A program made the position numbers and the translations under genes. A stretch of DNA of 11,409 bases from Bacillota bacterium. Its GTDB lineage: Bacteria; Bacillota_H; UBA994; UBA5500. Every line of letters begins with the position of its first letter. Position 1 is the first letter of the stretch. The stretch lies in the NCBI GenBank assembly GCA_012727835.1, contig JAAYGE010000119.1, positions 1 through 11,409 on the forward strand. Reading direction: 5' to 3'. Of this stretch, positions 1-7,254 are shown piece after piece. Below the pieces are notes generated by a model. It had not been told where the DNA came from. It saw only the letters and a list, made by a program, of their open reading frames with translations, and did not search any database.

Positions 1-10
1 CCCTCCCCTC

Positions 11-1048
11 TTACAAATTGAATCCGTTGGCTAAGAGCCCTAAGCCTAGCACTGCCAAGGTTACGGTCAGTGCTAAACGCCGTACAAAGGGACCAGAGCA
101 GGCGCCGGAAAGCAGCAAGGTCCCCTTAAGGTCCAACATGGGCCCCAGAACCAGGAAGGCCAAGATGGAGCCGCCGGAAAAATGCCCCACAAAGGTGCGG
201 GCAATGAAGGCGTCGGCTTCCGAGCAGAGGGAGAGGCCATAAGCTAACGCCATTAGCGCGATTACGGAGAGCAAGCTGTTTTGCCCCACCACCGCTAACC
301 ACTGACGGGGCACCAGGGTTTGGACAGCAGCAGAAAGGGCGGCCCCGATGATCAGGTAGCGGCCTACCGAGAAAAATTCTTCGCTGGTGTGCTGCAATAG
401 CTGGCCGATGCCTGTCGCACTGTGTTCAGATCCATGGCTATGGCCGTGGCTGCAGTCCGCCTCGTGATGGACGGAACCGCTCCCATAATAGGACTTATCC
501 CGCAAGGGGCTGTCGTTCTTAAAGACGGTTCCTAGATAGTCGCCCACAAAAACGGCTACCAAAAAGCCGCAAATTGCCCTGAGTAAGACCACCCCCCAGG
601 CACCATTGAAAGCATAATAGGTGGAAGCCAGTACGATGGGGTTGACGATGGGCACCGCCAACAGAAAAGCAACGGCCATACCTACTGGCACTCCTTTACG
701 CAACAAACCCCGGGTGATAGGCACAATGGCGCACTCACAAACGGGAAAGAGAAAGCCCAATAGGGCGGCAGCACATGTGCCGAATCGGTGGTTCTTAGGC
801 AATAGATAGGCCAAAGTATCCGCATCGAGACGTAGATGAATAAAAGATGAAACTAGGGTACCTAGCAGTACAAAAGGCAAGGCTTCCAGCAGAATACTTA
901 TGAACATCATGGTAAAACCTTGTAGGTACCCCACCCAACTGACGCCAGCCAGTAGTTGGCCTAGCCCGGGGGCCCCTATAAGCAATAGTAACAATAGCCA
1001 AAACCAGACCATATCTGACCGGGTTGAAGCCGTCTTTGACATATACAT
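11..1048 (-). CDS. YraQ/UPF0718 (DUF318) family membrane permease with His-rich loop
   Basis: A polytopic inner-membrane protein of 345 residues, with roughly eight hydrophobic segments in two halves. The first half carries the family's conserved FPVCECAIVP stretch (residues 101-110, with the C-E-C pair at 104-106) and AVPIVNP (131-137). The second half carries LCSEADAF (274-281) and GPMLDLKGT (302-310). Between the halves is a hydrophilic loop rich in histidine (residues 194-209, six His and one Cys), which suggests metal contact. The family is annotated as predicted permease; relatives include ArsP-type organoarsenical and SO_0444-type Cu/Zn efflux proteins, so metal or metalloid export is the best guess but the substrate is unproven. 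The start is supported by AAGGAGG at 1058-1064 (minus strand), 9 nt before ATG. A second ATG lies two codons further in. The gene is transcribed divergently from the phosphate transporter. It ends in TAA ten bases from the window edge, so any partner gene downstream is not visible. Confidence 0.85.
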   Translation of the reverse strand: MYMSKTASTRSDMVWFWLLLLLLIGAPGLGQLLAGVSWVGYLQGFTMMFISILLEALPFVLLGTLVSSFIHLRLDADTLAYLLPKNHRFGTCAAALLGFLFPVCECAIVPITRGLLRKGVPVGMAVAFLLAVPIVNPIVLASTYYAFNGAWGVVLLRAICGFLVAVFVGDYLGTVFKNDSPLRDKSYYGSGSVHHEADCSHGHSHGSEHSATGIGQLLQHTSEEFFSVGRYLIIGAALSAAVQTLVPRQWLAVVGQNSLLSVIALMALAYGLSLCSEADAFIARTFVGHFSGGSILAFLVLGPMLDLKGTLLLSGACSGPFVRRLALTVTLAVLGLGLLANGFNL

Positions 1049-1136
1049 CGGTTCTCCCCTCCTTGTCCTCTTGTTTATACCTATGCAAAGATGGTCAAGC
1101 TACTGCCTGTCCACAAAACCTAGCAAAAATCTCGAC

Positions 1137-1175
1137 TTAACTAGACCTTAAAAAGGCCTTAATTAAATCTTAACG
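1137..1175 (+). promoter_or_regulatory. PhoP box: four TTAA-type hexamers at 11-bp spacing
   Basis: Hexamers TTAACT (1137), TTAAAA (1148), TTAATT (1159) and TTAACG (1170) start exactly 11 bp apart on the coding strand. This matches the Bacillus PhoP-binding pattern of TTAACA-like direct repeats with 5-bp spacers, usually present as four copies upstream of Pho-activated genes. Matches to TTAACA are 5, 5, 4 and 5 of 6. The block lies about 33-71 bp upstream of the start point predicted from the -10 at 1196-1201, a normal place for an activator. It also sits about 90 bp upstream of the divergent permease start, so an effect there is possible. Confidence 0.78.
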
Positions 1176-1192
1176 TGCCAAAATAGTCGACT

Positions 1193-1201
1193 TGCTACAA
1201 T
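1193..1201 (+). promoter_or_regulatory. Extended -10 promoter element for the phosphate transporter gene
   Basis: TGCTACAAT fits an extended -10 (TGn followed by TACAAT, 5 of 6 to TATAAT). At 17-bp spacing the -35 position (1173-1178) holds CGTGCC, which is not a -35 match. Such a promoter would rely on an activator, in keeping with the PhoP box just upstream. The predicted transcript start is near 1208, giving a leader of about 45 nt. Confidence 0.6.
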
Positions 1202-1252
1202 GGAAGTAACCAATGGTGCTAAATCTATTCTTTAGGCAGGAGGTAGTTATTT

Positions 1253-2884
1253 ATGGCGGCGTATCTGCCATTGATATTTGGGACAATAGGCGGCTTAGGC
1301 CTTTTCCTCTACGGCATGCAGTTAATGGCCGATGGCTTACAGAAGATTGCCGGCGACCGACTGCGACGCATACTGGAAATCCTAACCAGCACGCCAATAA
1401 TTGGCGTCCTGGTTGGTGCCTTTGTCACTATGCTAATTCAAAGCAGTAGTGCCACCACAGTTATGGTTGTAGGCTTCGTCAATGCGGGTTTGTTGACACT
1501 AAAACAAGCTGTGTCTTTAATTATGGGGGCCAATATCGGTACCACCGTTACCGCCTTCATGGTTTCTCTAAAGCTGACCGACCTGGCTTTACCAGCAGTC
1601 GGTATTGGCTTCCTTATCTCTCTTCTCAGCAAAAAGAAGAGTACCCGTTATATGGGCGAGGCAATCCTTGGCTTTGGCTTGCTTTTCCTAGGCATGAAAG
1701 TCATGGGCGACGCCATGCAACCGTTAAAAGACAATGCGGCCTTCGCCAATGGCGTTCTCAGCCTGAGTAAAAGCCCACTCCTAGGCATGCTAGCCGGGCT
1801 GGTGCTAACGGCCATCATTCAGAGCAGCAGCGCGGTCACCGGCTTGGTGGTTACCTTGGCCGCCGAAGGCCTCATTGACCTCAATGTGGGCTTGGCAGTA
1901 ACCCTGGGTAGCAACATCGGTACTTGCGTTACAGCTCTATTAGCATCTATTGGTACTCAGCTGGTAGCTAAACGAGCGGCAGTGGCCCATTTGCTTTTTA
2001 ACGTCACCGGTGTAATTATTTTTATGATATTTTTCCGTCCCTTTGCGGCTTTGGTGGCAACCACCCATCCTCTATTAGAGCGACAGGTAGCTAATGCCCA
2101 TATTATCTTTAACGCAACCAACACCCTCTTGCTCTTACCTCTTATCAACCAATTTACTCGCCTAGTGGAGAATCTTACTCCAGGCGAAGTAAGTATAGAG
2201 CATATGGGTCCCCTTTACCTGGATGAGAATTTAATGAAAACCCCGTCGGTTGCGCTGGGACAAGCTAGTCGTGAACTGGTGCGCATGGGTAAGCTGGCCC
2301 TAGAGATGTTGGAAGAAGCGCACACTGCCTTTACCACTAGCAACGCCGACGGATTGGAGTCGGTATTCAAAAAGGAAGAGACTATCAATCGTCTGGAGCA
2401 CGCTGTTGTTGACTACTTGGCCACTCTTTCCCAGCAATCATTGAGCACTGAACAGTCGGACCGTTTGGCAGCACTTCTCAGCATGTCTAGCGACATCGAG
2501 CGCGTTGGCGATCTATCAGAAAACATCGCTGAACTGGCCGAATACCGGGCCGAACACCGTTTGCCCTTCTCTGAGGAGGCTATTAATGAATTAGATGCGA
2601 TGTATCAGACGGTCCATGATTTAGGAGTAAAAACCCTCTACCTGTTGGAATCGGGTGACATTCGGCAGGCTAATGATTTGCTAGCGCAAGAAAGTGAAGT
2701 GGACAAAATGGAGAAAAGTTTGCGCTTACGGCACATTAACCGCCTCAACAGTGGCACATGCTTCCCCGCATCCGGGATTATATTCTTAGATTTGATTTCT
2801 AACCTGGAGCGTATTGCCGACCATGCCGCTAACATTGTGGAAGCGGTAGCCCATATTGACTCCGATGAAAGCACAGGTGAATAG
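1253..2884 (+). CDS. Na+/phosphate cotransporter family protein with C-terminal PhoU-like domain
   Basis: A 543-residue protein of the NptA/YjbB group (Na_Pi_cotrans family). It has the two inverted transport repeats typical of the family: QSSSATT (63-69) followed by GANIGTT (92-98), and QSSSAVTG (190-197) followed by GSNIGTC (219-225). Both QSSS motifs, which are thought to bind sodium and phosphate, are intact. Hydrophobic membrane segments fill residues 1-300; from about 335 to the end is a helical PhoU-like cytoplasmic domain. ATG at 1253 is preceded by AGGAGG at 1238-1243 with 9-nt spacing. E. coli YjbB of this family exports phosphate, whereas animal relatives import it, so direction is not settled by sequence. 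The upstream PhoP box favours a role under phosphate limitation. The gene ends with TAG and is followed by a terminator and then a secreted nucleotidase gene on the same strand. Confidence 0.92.
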   Translation: MAAYLPLIFGTIGGLGLFLYGMQLMADGLQKIAGDRLRRILEILTSTPIIGVLVGAFVTMLIQSSSATTVMVVGFVNAGLLTLKQAVSLIMGANIGTTVTAFMVSLKLTDLALPAVGIGFLISLLSKKKSTRYMGEAILGFGLLFLGMKVMGDAMQPLKDNAAFANGVLSLSKSPLLGMLAGLVLTAIIQSSSAVTGLVVTLAAEGLIDLNVGLAVTLGSNIGTCVTALLASIGTQLVAKRAAVAHLLFNVTGVIIFMIFFRPFAALVATTHPLLERQVANAHIIFNATNTLLLLPLINQFTRLVENLTPGEVSIEHMGPLYLDENLMKTPSVALGQASRELVRMGKLALEMLEEAHTAFTTSNADGLESVFKKEETINRLEHAVVDYLATLSQQSLSTEQSDRLAALLSMSSDIERVGDLSENIAELAEYRAEHRLPFSEEAINELDAMYQTVHDLGVKTLYLLESGDIRQANDLLAQESEVDKMEKSLRLRHINRLNSGTCFPASGIIFLDLISNLERIADHAANIVEAVAHIDSDESTGE

Positions 2885-2900
2885 AGATAAAAGGGCAGGT

Positions 2901-2943
2901 AAAATCCCCTCGCTACGAGAATATAGCAAGGGGATTTTTCTTT
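2901..2943 (+). terminator. Intrinsic terminator/attenuator between transporter and nucleotidase genes
   Basis: A 10-bp perfect stem (2901-2910 with 2929-2938) continues after one mismatch with 3 more pairs (2912-2914 with 2925-2927), leaving a 10-nt loop. It is followed by a T-rich run, TTTTTCTTT, at 2935-2943. The left arm begins with AAAA, so it could also act on the minus strand. Its end lies 3-5 nt before the ribosome binding site of the nucleotidase gene, leaving no room for a separate promoter after it. Confidence 0.82.
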
Positions 2944-2960
2944 GCGAGGAGGCATTACCA

Positions 2961-4934
2961 TTGAGGCAAATGAAGAAAATTTGTACTCTATTCCTATGTG
3001 TGTTGCTGGTTATGAACAGCCTACCTATATCGCAGCTAGCAGCCAGTGGCCACCAACAGGAACTATATTTTACTCTTTTACATACGAATGACGAACATTC
3101 GGCTCTCTTGCCTTTACCCCTCATTGACTATGATCCGACAGGCAAACAGGGTGCCAGTGGCGGTTTTGCCCGCTTGGCCAGCACCGTAAAGGCTATCCGC
3201 GCCCGTAAGCAAGAGGAGGCGGAACCGGTGCTGTTAGTTTCCGCCGGCGATTTTCTCACCGGTTCACCCTTCGCCTGGCTGGCTCTTGAACAGCAGGCAC
3301 CGGAACTAGGTTTGATGCTGGAACTGGGGTACGATGCTATAACATTTGGTAACCATGAATTTGACTATGGTTCGGAAGCACTGGCCGATTATTTACAGGC
3401 CGCCGGCTACCCGCAAGCAGGAGAACAAACTCCCATAATTGCCAGTAACATGGTAATACCGGAGGAGCACCTACTGACAGGGGTGGGAATTCGGCAGACC
3501 CATATTAAGGAGTTGGCCAATGGCTTACGCATCGGCTTTTTCGGCATTTTGGGCAAGAAGGCGGCCGAGTATACCCCCTATGCGCCGCCAATCACCTTTA
3601 GCGATCCTATAGAGGCGGCCCGTGCCGCCGTGGCCGAATTGCAGGCGGCGTCGGTGGATGTGGTTATCGGCCTCTCCCATAGCGGCGAGGTGGAAGAGGC
3701 GGCTCTGGCCGCCGCCGTACCCGGCATTGACATTATCATCGGGGGGCATACCCATGAAGCCCTGGAGCAACCCCTTAAAGTGGGTGAAACCATCATCGTT
3801 CAAGCCGGCACCCAGCTATCCCATTTGGGCATGCTGGAAGTGGCCTTTGATCGAGTTAGCGGGCAAGTAAGGCTGCGCAACCAACAGAACGGCCAACCCT
3901 ACTTGTTGCCGCTGAATGCCACTGTGCCCTATGACCCCCCTTATGCCCAAAAGGTTGACCAACTGGCTCAGCAACTAGATGCCCTGCTCCAGCGCATGAC
4001 CGCCGACCGTTTTGAGAAAATGAACCAGGCCATACTGCATACCGACTTCCCCGTCAGCGATAAACCGGAGCTGGCCGAATCGGCCTTCGGCAACTTTGTG
4101 ACCGATGCCATGCGTTTAGTGGGCGAACAGGTTACAGGGGAAAAGGTGGATTTTGCCTTCCAAGCCAACGGCGTCATCCGCGGTGGCCTGGAGCCGGGCA
4201 CTTTACCCGGGCGGGAAGGACAAGTCTCCTTGTTCGATCTGGTTATCCAGGTGTGTATGGGCTCAGGGCCCGACGGCCGGCCTGGCTACCCGTTAGTTTC
4301 CATCTATTTTACCGGTGAAGAGGTACGACGCATTCTGGAAGTAGCAGCGCTACTCCCCCTACTAATGTGAAACGCCTTCTTCTTGCAGACCTCGGGCTTG
4401 CGCATGCAGTACGACCCGGAGCGGGCCATCTTAGCTTGGATACCGATCAAGAATATCCCCATCCCCACCACCCGGGCGGTAATGAAGGCAGAACGTTATA
4501 CGGGTAGTGGAGTGCAGCTGAATGATAGTGACCAATGGGCACCCTTGAAGCGAGGCGACCAACAGTTATATCACGTGGTCTCCGACTACTATCTGGCCGC
4601 CTTCTTGCCCATGGTGGGCGAGCTACTGCCCAGCTTAGGGTTAGTAATGAAAGATAAAGAGGGCAACCCGGTGAGCGTGGAAGATTGTATCGTTTACCGC
4701 GACGGCCAAGAATTCAAGGTGTGGCAGGCCGTTCTAGAATATGCGGCAAGCCAACCCCAGGGCCAACAGGGCCTACCCGAAATGCCAACTTATTATGCCA
4801 CGACTAATGGCCGTTTAGTTACGGTAAGGACCCTGCCCATTTGGCTACTGCCTCTAGTTATCGTTGTGGCGCTGCTGGCGCTCCTCATCACTTGGCTGCG
4901 CCGCCGTCGTCAACGCCGGCTGGCACGGGTCTAA
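2961..4934 (+). pseudogene. Secreted, membrane-anchored 5'-nucleotidase/metallophosphatase with in-frame TGA at 4368
   Basis: Encodes an extracellular 5'-nucleotidase (UshA/YfkN-like) expected to hydrolyse nucleotides to nucleoside and phosphate. TTG at 2961 is the preferred start: GAGGAGG (2946-2952) lies 8 nt upstream, while the ATG at 2970 would be 17 nt away. Residues 5-27 form a signal peptide. The metallophosphatase domain shows HTNDEH (41-46), GDFLTGSP (96-103), GNHEFDYG (130-137), a SHSGE motif and GGHTHE (261-266). The C-terminal nucleotidase domain starts near residue 355. Codon 470 is TGA, after which the same frame runs open for 187 more codons with normal family sequence (FFLQTSGLR, YDPER) and ends in a transmembrane helix plus an Arg-rich tail, a C-terminal anchor. 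As read conventionally the product is 469 residues and lacks half of the substrate-binding domain and the anchor; read through, it is 657. A recent nonsense mutation, a base-call error or UGA recoding are all possible. Labelled pseudogene provisionally. Confidence 0.8.
4368..4370 (+). other. In-frame TGA codon interrupting the 5'-nucleotidase frame
   Basis: The codon lies in the sequence P-L-L-M-(TGA)-N-A-F-F-L-Q with no frame change: both halves use the same codon phase. One base change from GGA, CGA, AGA, TGG, TGC, TGT, TCA or TTA would give TGA. No ribosome binding site precedes the first downstream start candidate (TTG 4383), so independent translation of the second part is unlikely. Confidence 0.9.
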
Positions 4935-4945
4935 ACAAAAACACG

Positions 4946-4995
4946 AGGGCAGTTGCTACTGCTGCAACCAGGTTATATGCAGTAGCAACTGCCCT
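4946..4995. terminator. 17-bp perfect inverted repeat; bidirectional terminator between convergent genes
   Basis: The arms 4946-4962 and 4979-4995 are perfectly complementary over 17 bp with a 16-nt loop. On the minus strand the stem is followed four bases later by TTTTTGTTT (4941-4933), a good U-tract that would end the S9 peptidase transcript. On the plus strand the following CCTTCCTTTATC is a weaker U-rich tail for the nucleotidase transcript. It begins 12 bp after the nucleotidase stop codon. Confidence 0.72.
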
Positions 4996-5004
4996 TCCTT
5001 TATC

Positions 5005-5063
5005 GGGCGCTCCGCAGCGCCCCTACGTAACGCGTATGAAATGCAGGAAAACCACTCGTAGGG
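5005..5063. repeat. Composite palindromic intergenic element
   Basis: GGGCGCT (5005-5011) pairs with AGCGCCC (5016-5022) around a 4-nt loop. Overlapping its end, CCCTACG (5021-5027) is the inverse of CGTAGGG (5057-5063), enclosing 29 nt. This GC-rich arrangement resembles dispersed intergenic palindromes (REP-like) found in many bacterial genomes. With only one copy visible, repeat status is inferred. No credible gene is seen in the whole gap from 4935 to 5132. Confidence 0.4.
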
Positions 5064-5132
5064 ATCGCCCGGTAATCGGCCCCCGTTTGTCCGTTTTAGG
5101 GCGAAACCCTTTCCCTTTAGTCGCCCGCCGGC

Positions 5133-7079
5133 TTATTTAGTCAAATAGCGCTGGAACCAGTCCAAGATGGCCTCCAGACGCACGATGCGGTTAGCCGGGC
5201 GGCCGCTGCGGGAGAGCTCATGGTTTTCGCCATGGAAAAGAAGCATTTCCGTCGTAACGCCTAGGCGTTTTAGGGCCACGTACCATTGCTCCGCCTGTTC
5301 CAACGGACAGCGATAATCCTCATCGCTGTGGATGATTAGGGTTGGCGTTTTCACATTGGGTGCGTAGCGCATGGGCGAGCGCTCCATGATGAAATCTTCG
5401 TCCTCCCAAAGGTCGCGACCTCCCATGCCGTAACGGTCCCCATTCCAACCATTATCGGCCACGCCGTACTTGCTATAGAGGGTGCTCATGCTGCGCTGGG
5501 TCACAGCAGCAGCAAACATATCCGTATGGGAAATAAGCCAATTGGTGAAGTATCCGCCTTGGCTACCACCGGTGACACCCATGCGCTCTGCATCCACCCA
5601 AGGGAGTTGGGCCGCCTCTTCCGCCATGAACTGCAGGTCTCTAGCATCTACTCCACACCAATCGCCCACAACAGCGCGGGCGAAATCTTCCCCGTAGCCC
5701 AAGCTACCCCGCGGGTTGGTGGAGAGCACGCCAAAGCCCTGGCCGGCCTGCATCTGCCACTCATGGAAGAACACGTTGCCATAGGTGGTATGGGGCCCTC
5801 CGTGGATCTCCATAATTAATGGATAGGTATTACCCTCTTGGAAGCCCAGGGGTTTAATCAGCCAGCCCTCCAGCTGGGTGCCATCGGGATGGGTAAAATG
5901 GATTGGCTCCGGCCAACCGATGTACTTATGAGCAAACAGCTCTTCGTTAAGCGCCGTGATCCGCTTCAATTCGCCGCCCAACGGTCCCCACCACAAATCA
6001 CCAGGCGTGCTGGGGGTAGCCACATTGACTACCAGGTGATCGGCCTGCACATGGAAAGAAGTGATCACCATCTGCCCCTGACCGAAGACCTTCTCTACCT
6101 GACCGGTGGCATAATCCAGACTATAGAGGTAGCAATTGCCGCCGATAGTGCTTAAGAAATAGATTTTTCCATTGGCTGTCGGTAAAGGAGCCGAATTGCC
6201 GCTGTCAAAGCGCACATCGGCACCGATGCTGTTGCCAATATAGTGGGGGAAATCGGGCATGAGGTTGATATTCTCACCGGTGGTCACATTAATGCGCCGT
6301 AACTCCGGATACCCGCCCGGGTAGATACCCTTCTGATGGCCCACATATATTAGATGCTCCCCATCGGGCAACCAGCGAGGGCTGGCGCTTCTCCCCTTGC
6401 CTCCGGTTAGGTTGCGCAGCTCCCGGGTCTTCAGATCCAGCAGCCAGATATCGTCCAGGGTTTTCAGTTCGTCATCCTCCCGATTAGAAACGAAGGCGAT
6501 ATAACGACCACAGGGCGAAACCGCCGGTTGGCTACAGTTGTAGTTACCTTGGGTAAGCTGTTCTAGTTTTCTACTAGCCAGGTCCAAGTACCACAGTTGG
6601 GTGGGATTTCCATCCAGATAGCCGGTGCCGTTGGCTTTATAGCGCAGCCGGGTAATGCGGCGGGCGGTGGCACCTTTCCGGAACTTGGGCTGTTCAACTT
6701 CTTCCTTGGCCACCAAGTAGAGGCCCCGGCTGTCGGGCGCCCAGACAAAACTGCTTACCCCCTCCGGCAGGTTTGTCGCCGGCTCAGTTTCGCCACAGAG
6801 CCAAACCTGTTTTTTACCGCTGCGATTGGAGATAAAAGCTATTCGTTTCCCGTCGGGTGACCAGGTAGGGGCGCCATCGCGTATTTTGCTTCCCACCTTA
6901 CTGGTGAATGGAGCCACTTTCCCCTCGGTATACTGGCTCAGAGTTGAGCGATAGCCATTTTCCTCTTCGTCAACAACCGTCTCCACAAACAGGCAGGCCT
7001 GTCCCGTTGGTGACAAAACCGGATTCCCCACAAACCGCATTGCTAGTAAATCTTCTGCAGTGAAAGGTCGTTTACCCAT
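5133..7079 (-). CDS. S9 family peptidase (acylaminoacyl/dipeptidyl peptidase type)
   Basis: A 648-residue serine peptidase of the prolyl oligopeptidase family. The N-terminal 380 or so residues contain repeated WD40-like/TolB-type propeller blades with motifs such as PTWSPDGKRIAF, PAVSPCGRYIAF and PRWLPDGEHLIY. The C-terminal alpha/beta-hydrolase domain has the nucleophile elbow GGSQGG (Ser506), the acid in the DYRCP stretch (probable Asp588) and His620 in GENHELSRSG, so the triad looks complete; a PLIMEIHGGPHTTYG oxyanion-hole segment is also present. There is no signal peptide, so it is probably cytoplasmic and clips short peptides or acylated N-terminal residues. The start ATG has GGGAGG (7091-7096) 11 nt upstream. 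It is convergent with the nucleotidase gene and divergent from the GGDEF gene, so it appears to be transcribed alone. It ends in TAA. Confidence 0.93.
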   Translation of the reverse strand: MGKRPFTAEDLLAMRFVGNPVLSPTGQACLFVETVVDEEENGYRSTLSQYTEGKVAPFTSKVGSKIRDGAPTWSPDGKRIAFISNRSGKKQVWLCGETEPATNLPEGVSSFVWAPDSRGLYLVAKEEVEQPKFRKGATARRITRLRYKANGTGYLDGNPTQLWYLDLASRKLEQLTQGNYNCSQPAVSPCGRYIAFVSNREDDELKTLDDIWLLDLKTRELRNLTGGKGRSASPRWLPDGEHLIYVGHQKGIYPGGYPELRRINVTTGENINLMPDFPHYIGNSIGADVRFDSGNSAPLPTANGKIYFLSTIGGNCYLYSLDYATGQVEKVFGQGQMVITSFHVQADHLVVNVATPSTPGDLWWGPLGGELKRITALNEELFAHKYIGWPEPIHFTHPDGTQLEGWLIKPLGFQEGNTYPLIMEIHGGPHTTYGNVFFHEWQMQAGQGFGVLSTNPRGSLGYGEDFARAVVGDWCGVDARDLQFMAEEAAQLPWVDAERMGVTGGSQGGYFTNWLISHTDMFAAAVTQRSMSTLYSKYGVADNGWNGDRYGMGGRDLWEDEDFIMERSPMRYAPNVKTPTLIIHSDEDYRCPLEQAEQWYVALKRLGVTTEMLLFHGENHELSRSGRPANRIVRLEAILDWFQRYLTK

Positions 7080-7161
7080 CTCCTTCTCATCCTCCCAAAT
7101 TCTTCTTTCTAGCTTACATTGCCATATAAGTCCCTTTCGCCAAGGGGCGAGCTAAACCTGC

Positions 7162-7190
7162 TGACAACAAAATTATCATTACTTATTTAG
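7162..7190 (+). promoter_or_regulatory. Possible promoter for the GGDEF gene
   Basis: CTGACA (7162-7167, 5 of 6 to TTGACA) is separated by 17 bp from TATTTA (7185-7190, only 3 of 6 to TATAAT). The predicted transcript start is near 7197, about 58 nt before the ATG at 7255. It is weak on the -10 side, and nothing else recognisable was seen in the 175-bp divergent gap (7080-7254). Confidence 0.3.
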
Positions 7191-7254
7191 TGGCAAGAAG
7201 GATTGTTATGGTATTTATAGAATTATGGTATCAGTGCAAATGGAGGTTTTATTG

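Noticed and set aside
1066..1100. TATAAA on the minus strand at 1074-1079 as permease -10
   Set aside because: It lies about 10 bp from the ribosome binding site and lacks a suitably spaced -35; TTGACC nearby is only 13 bp away.
2856..2960. Nucleotidase start upstream, inside the transporter gene (ATG 2856)
   Set aside because: The extension is encoded by the transporter's 3' end and the terminator, has no ribosome binding site and would bury the signal peptide.
3525..3803. Minus-strand open frames inside the nucleotidase gene
   Set aside because: They are antisense shadows of the conserved metallophosphatase domain.
4371..4410. Possible bacterial SECIS hairpin downstream of the in-frame TGA
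   Set aside because: The best fold (4385-4401) is weak, has a mismatch and a 3-nt UCG loop without the expected G-containing start, and the UGA site does not match a conserved cysteine.
4383..4934. Independent gene starting at TTG 4383
   Set aside because: It has no ribosome binding site, starts in the middle of a conserved domain and is in the same frame as the upstream part; it is the second half of the interrupted nucleotidase.
2961..4934. Genome-wide reassignment of TGA to an amino acid
   Set aside because: The other complete genes have no in-frame TGA and use TGG for Trp throughout.
4841..5140. 99-codon open frame across the nucleotidase end and intergenic palindromes
   Set aside because: It runs through the terminator hairpin, has no ribosome binding site and the product looks like random GC-rich translation.
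7138..7151. TCGCC/GGCGA hairpin in the divergent gap before the GGDEF gene
   Set aside because: Only 5 bp of stem with a 4-nt loop; expected by chance, with no riboswitch-like context.
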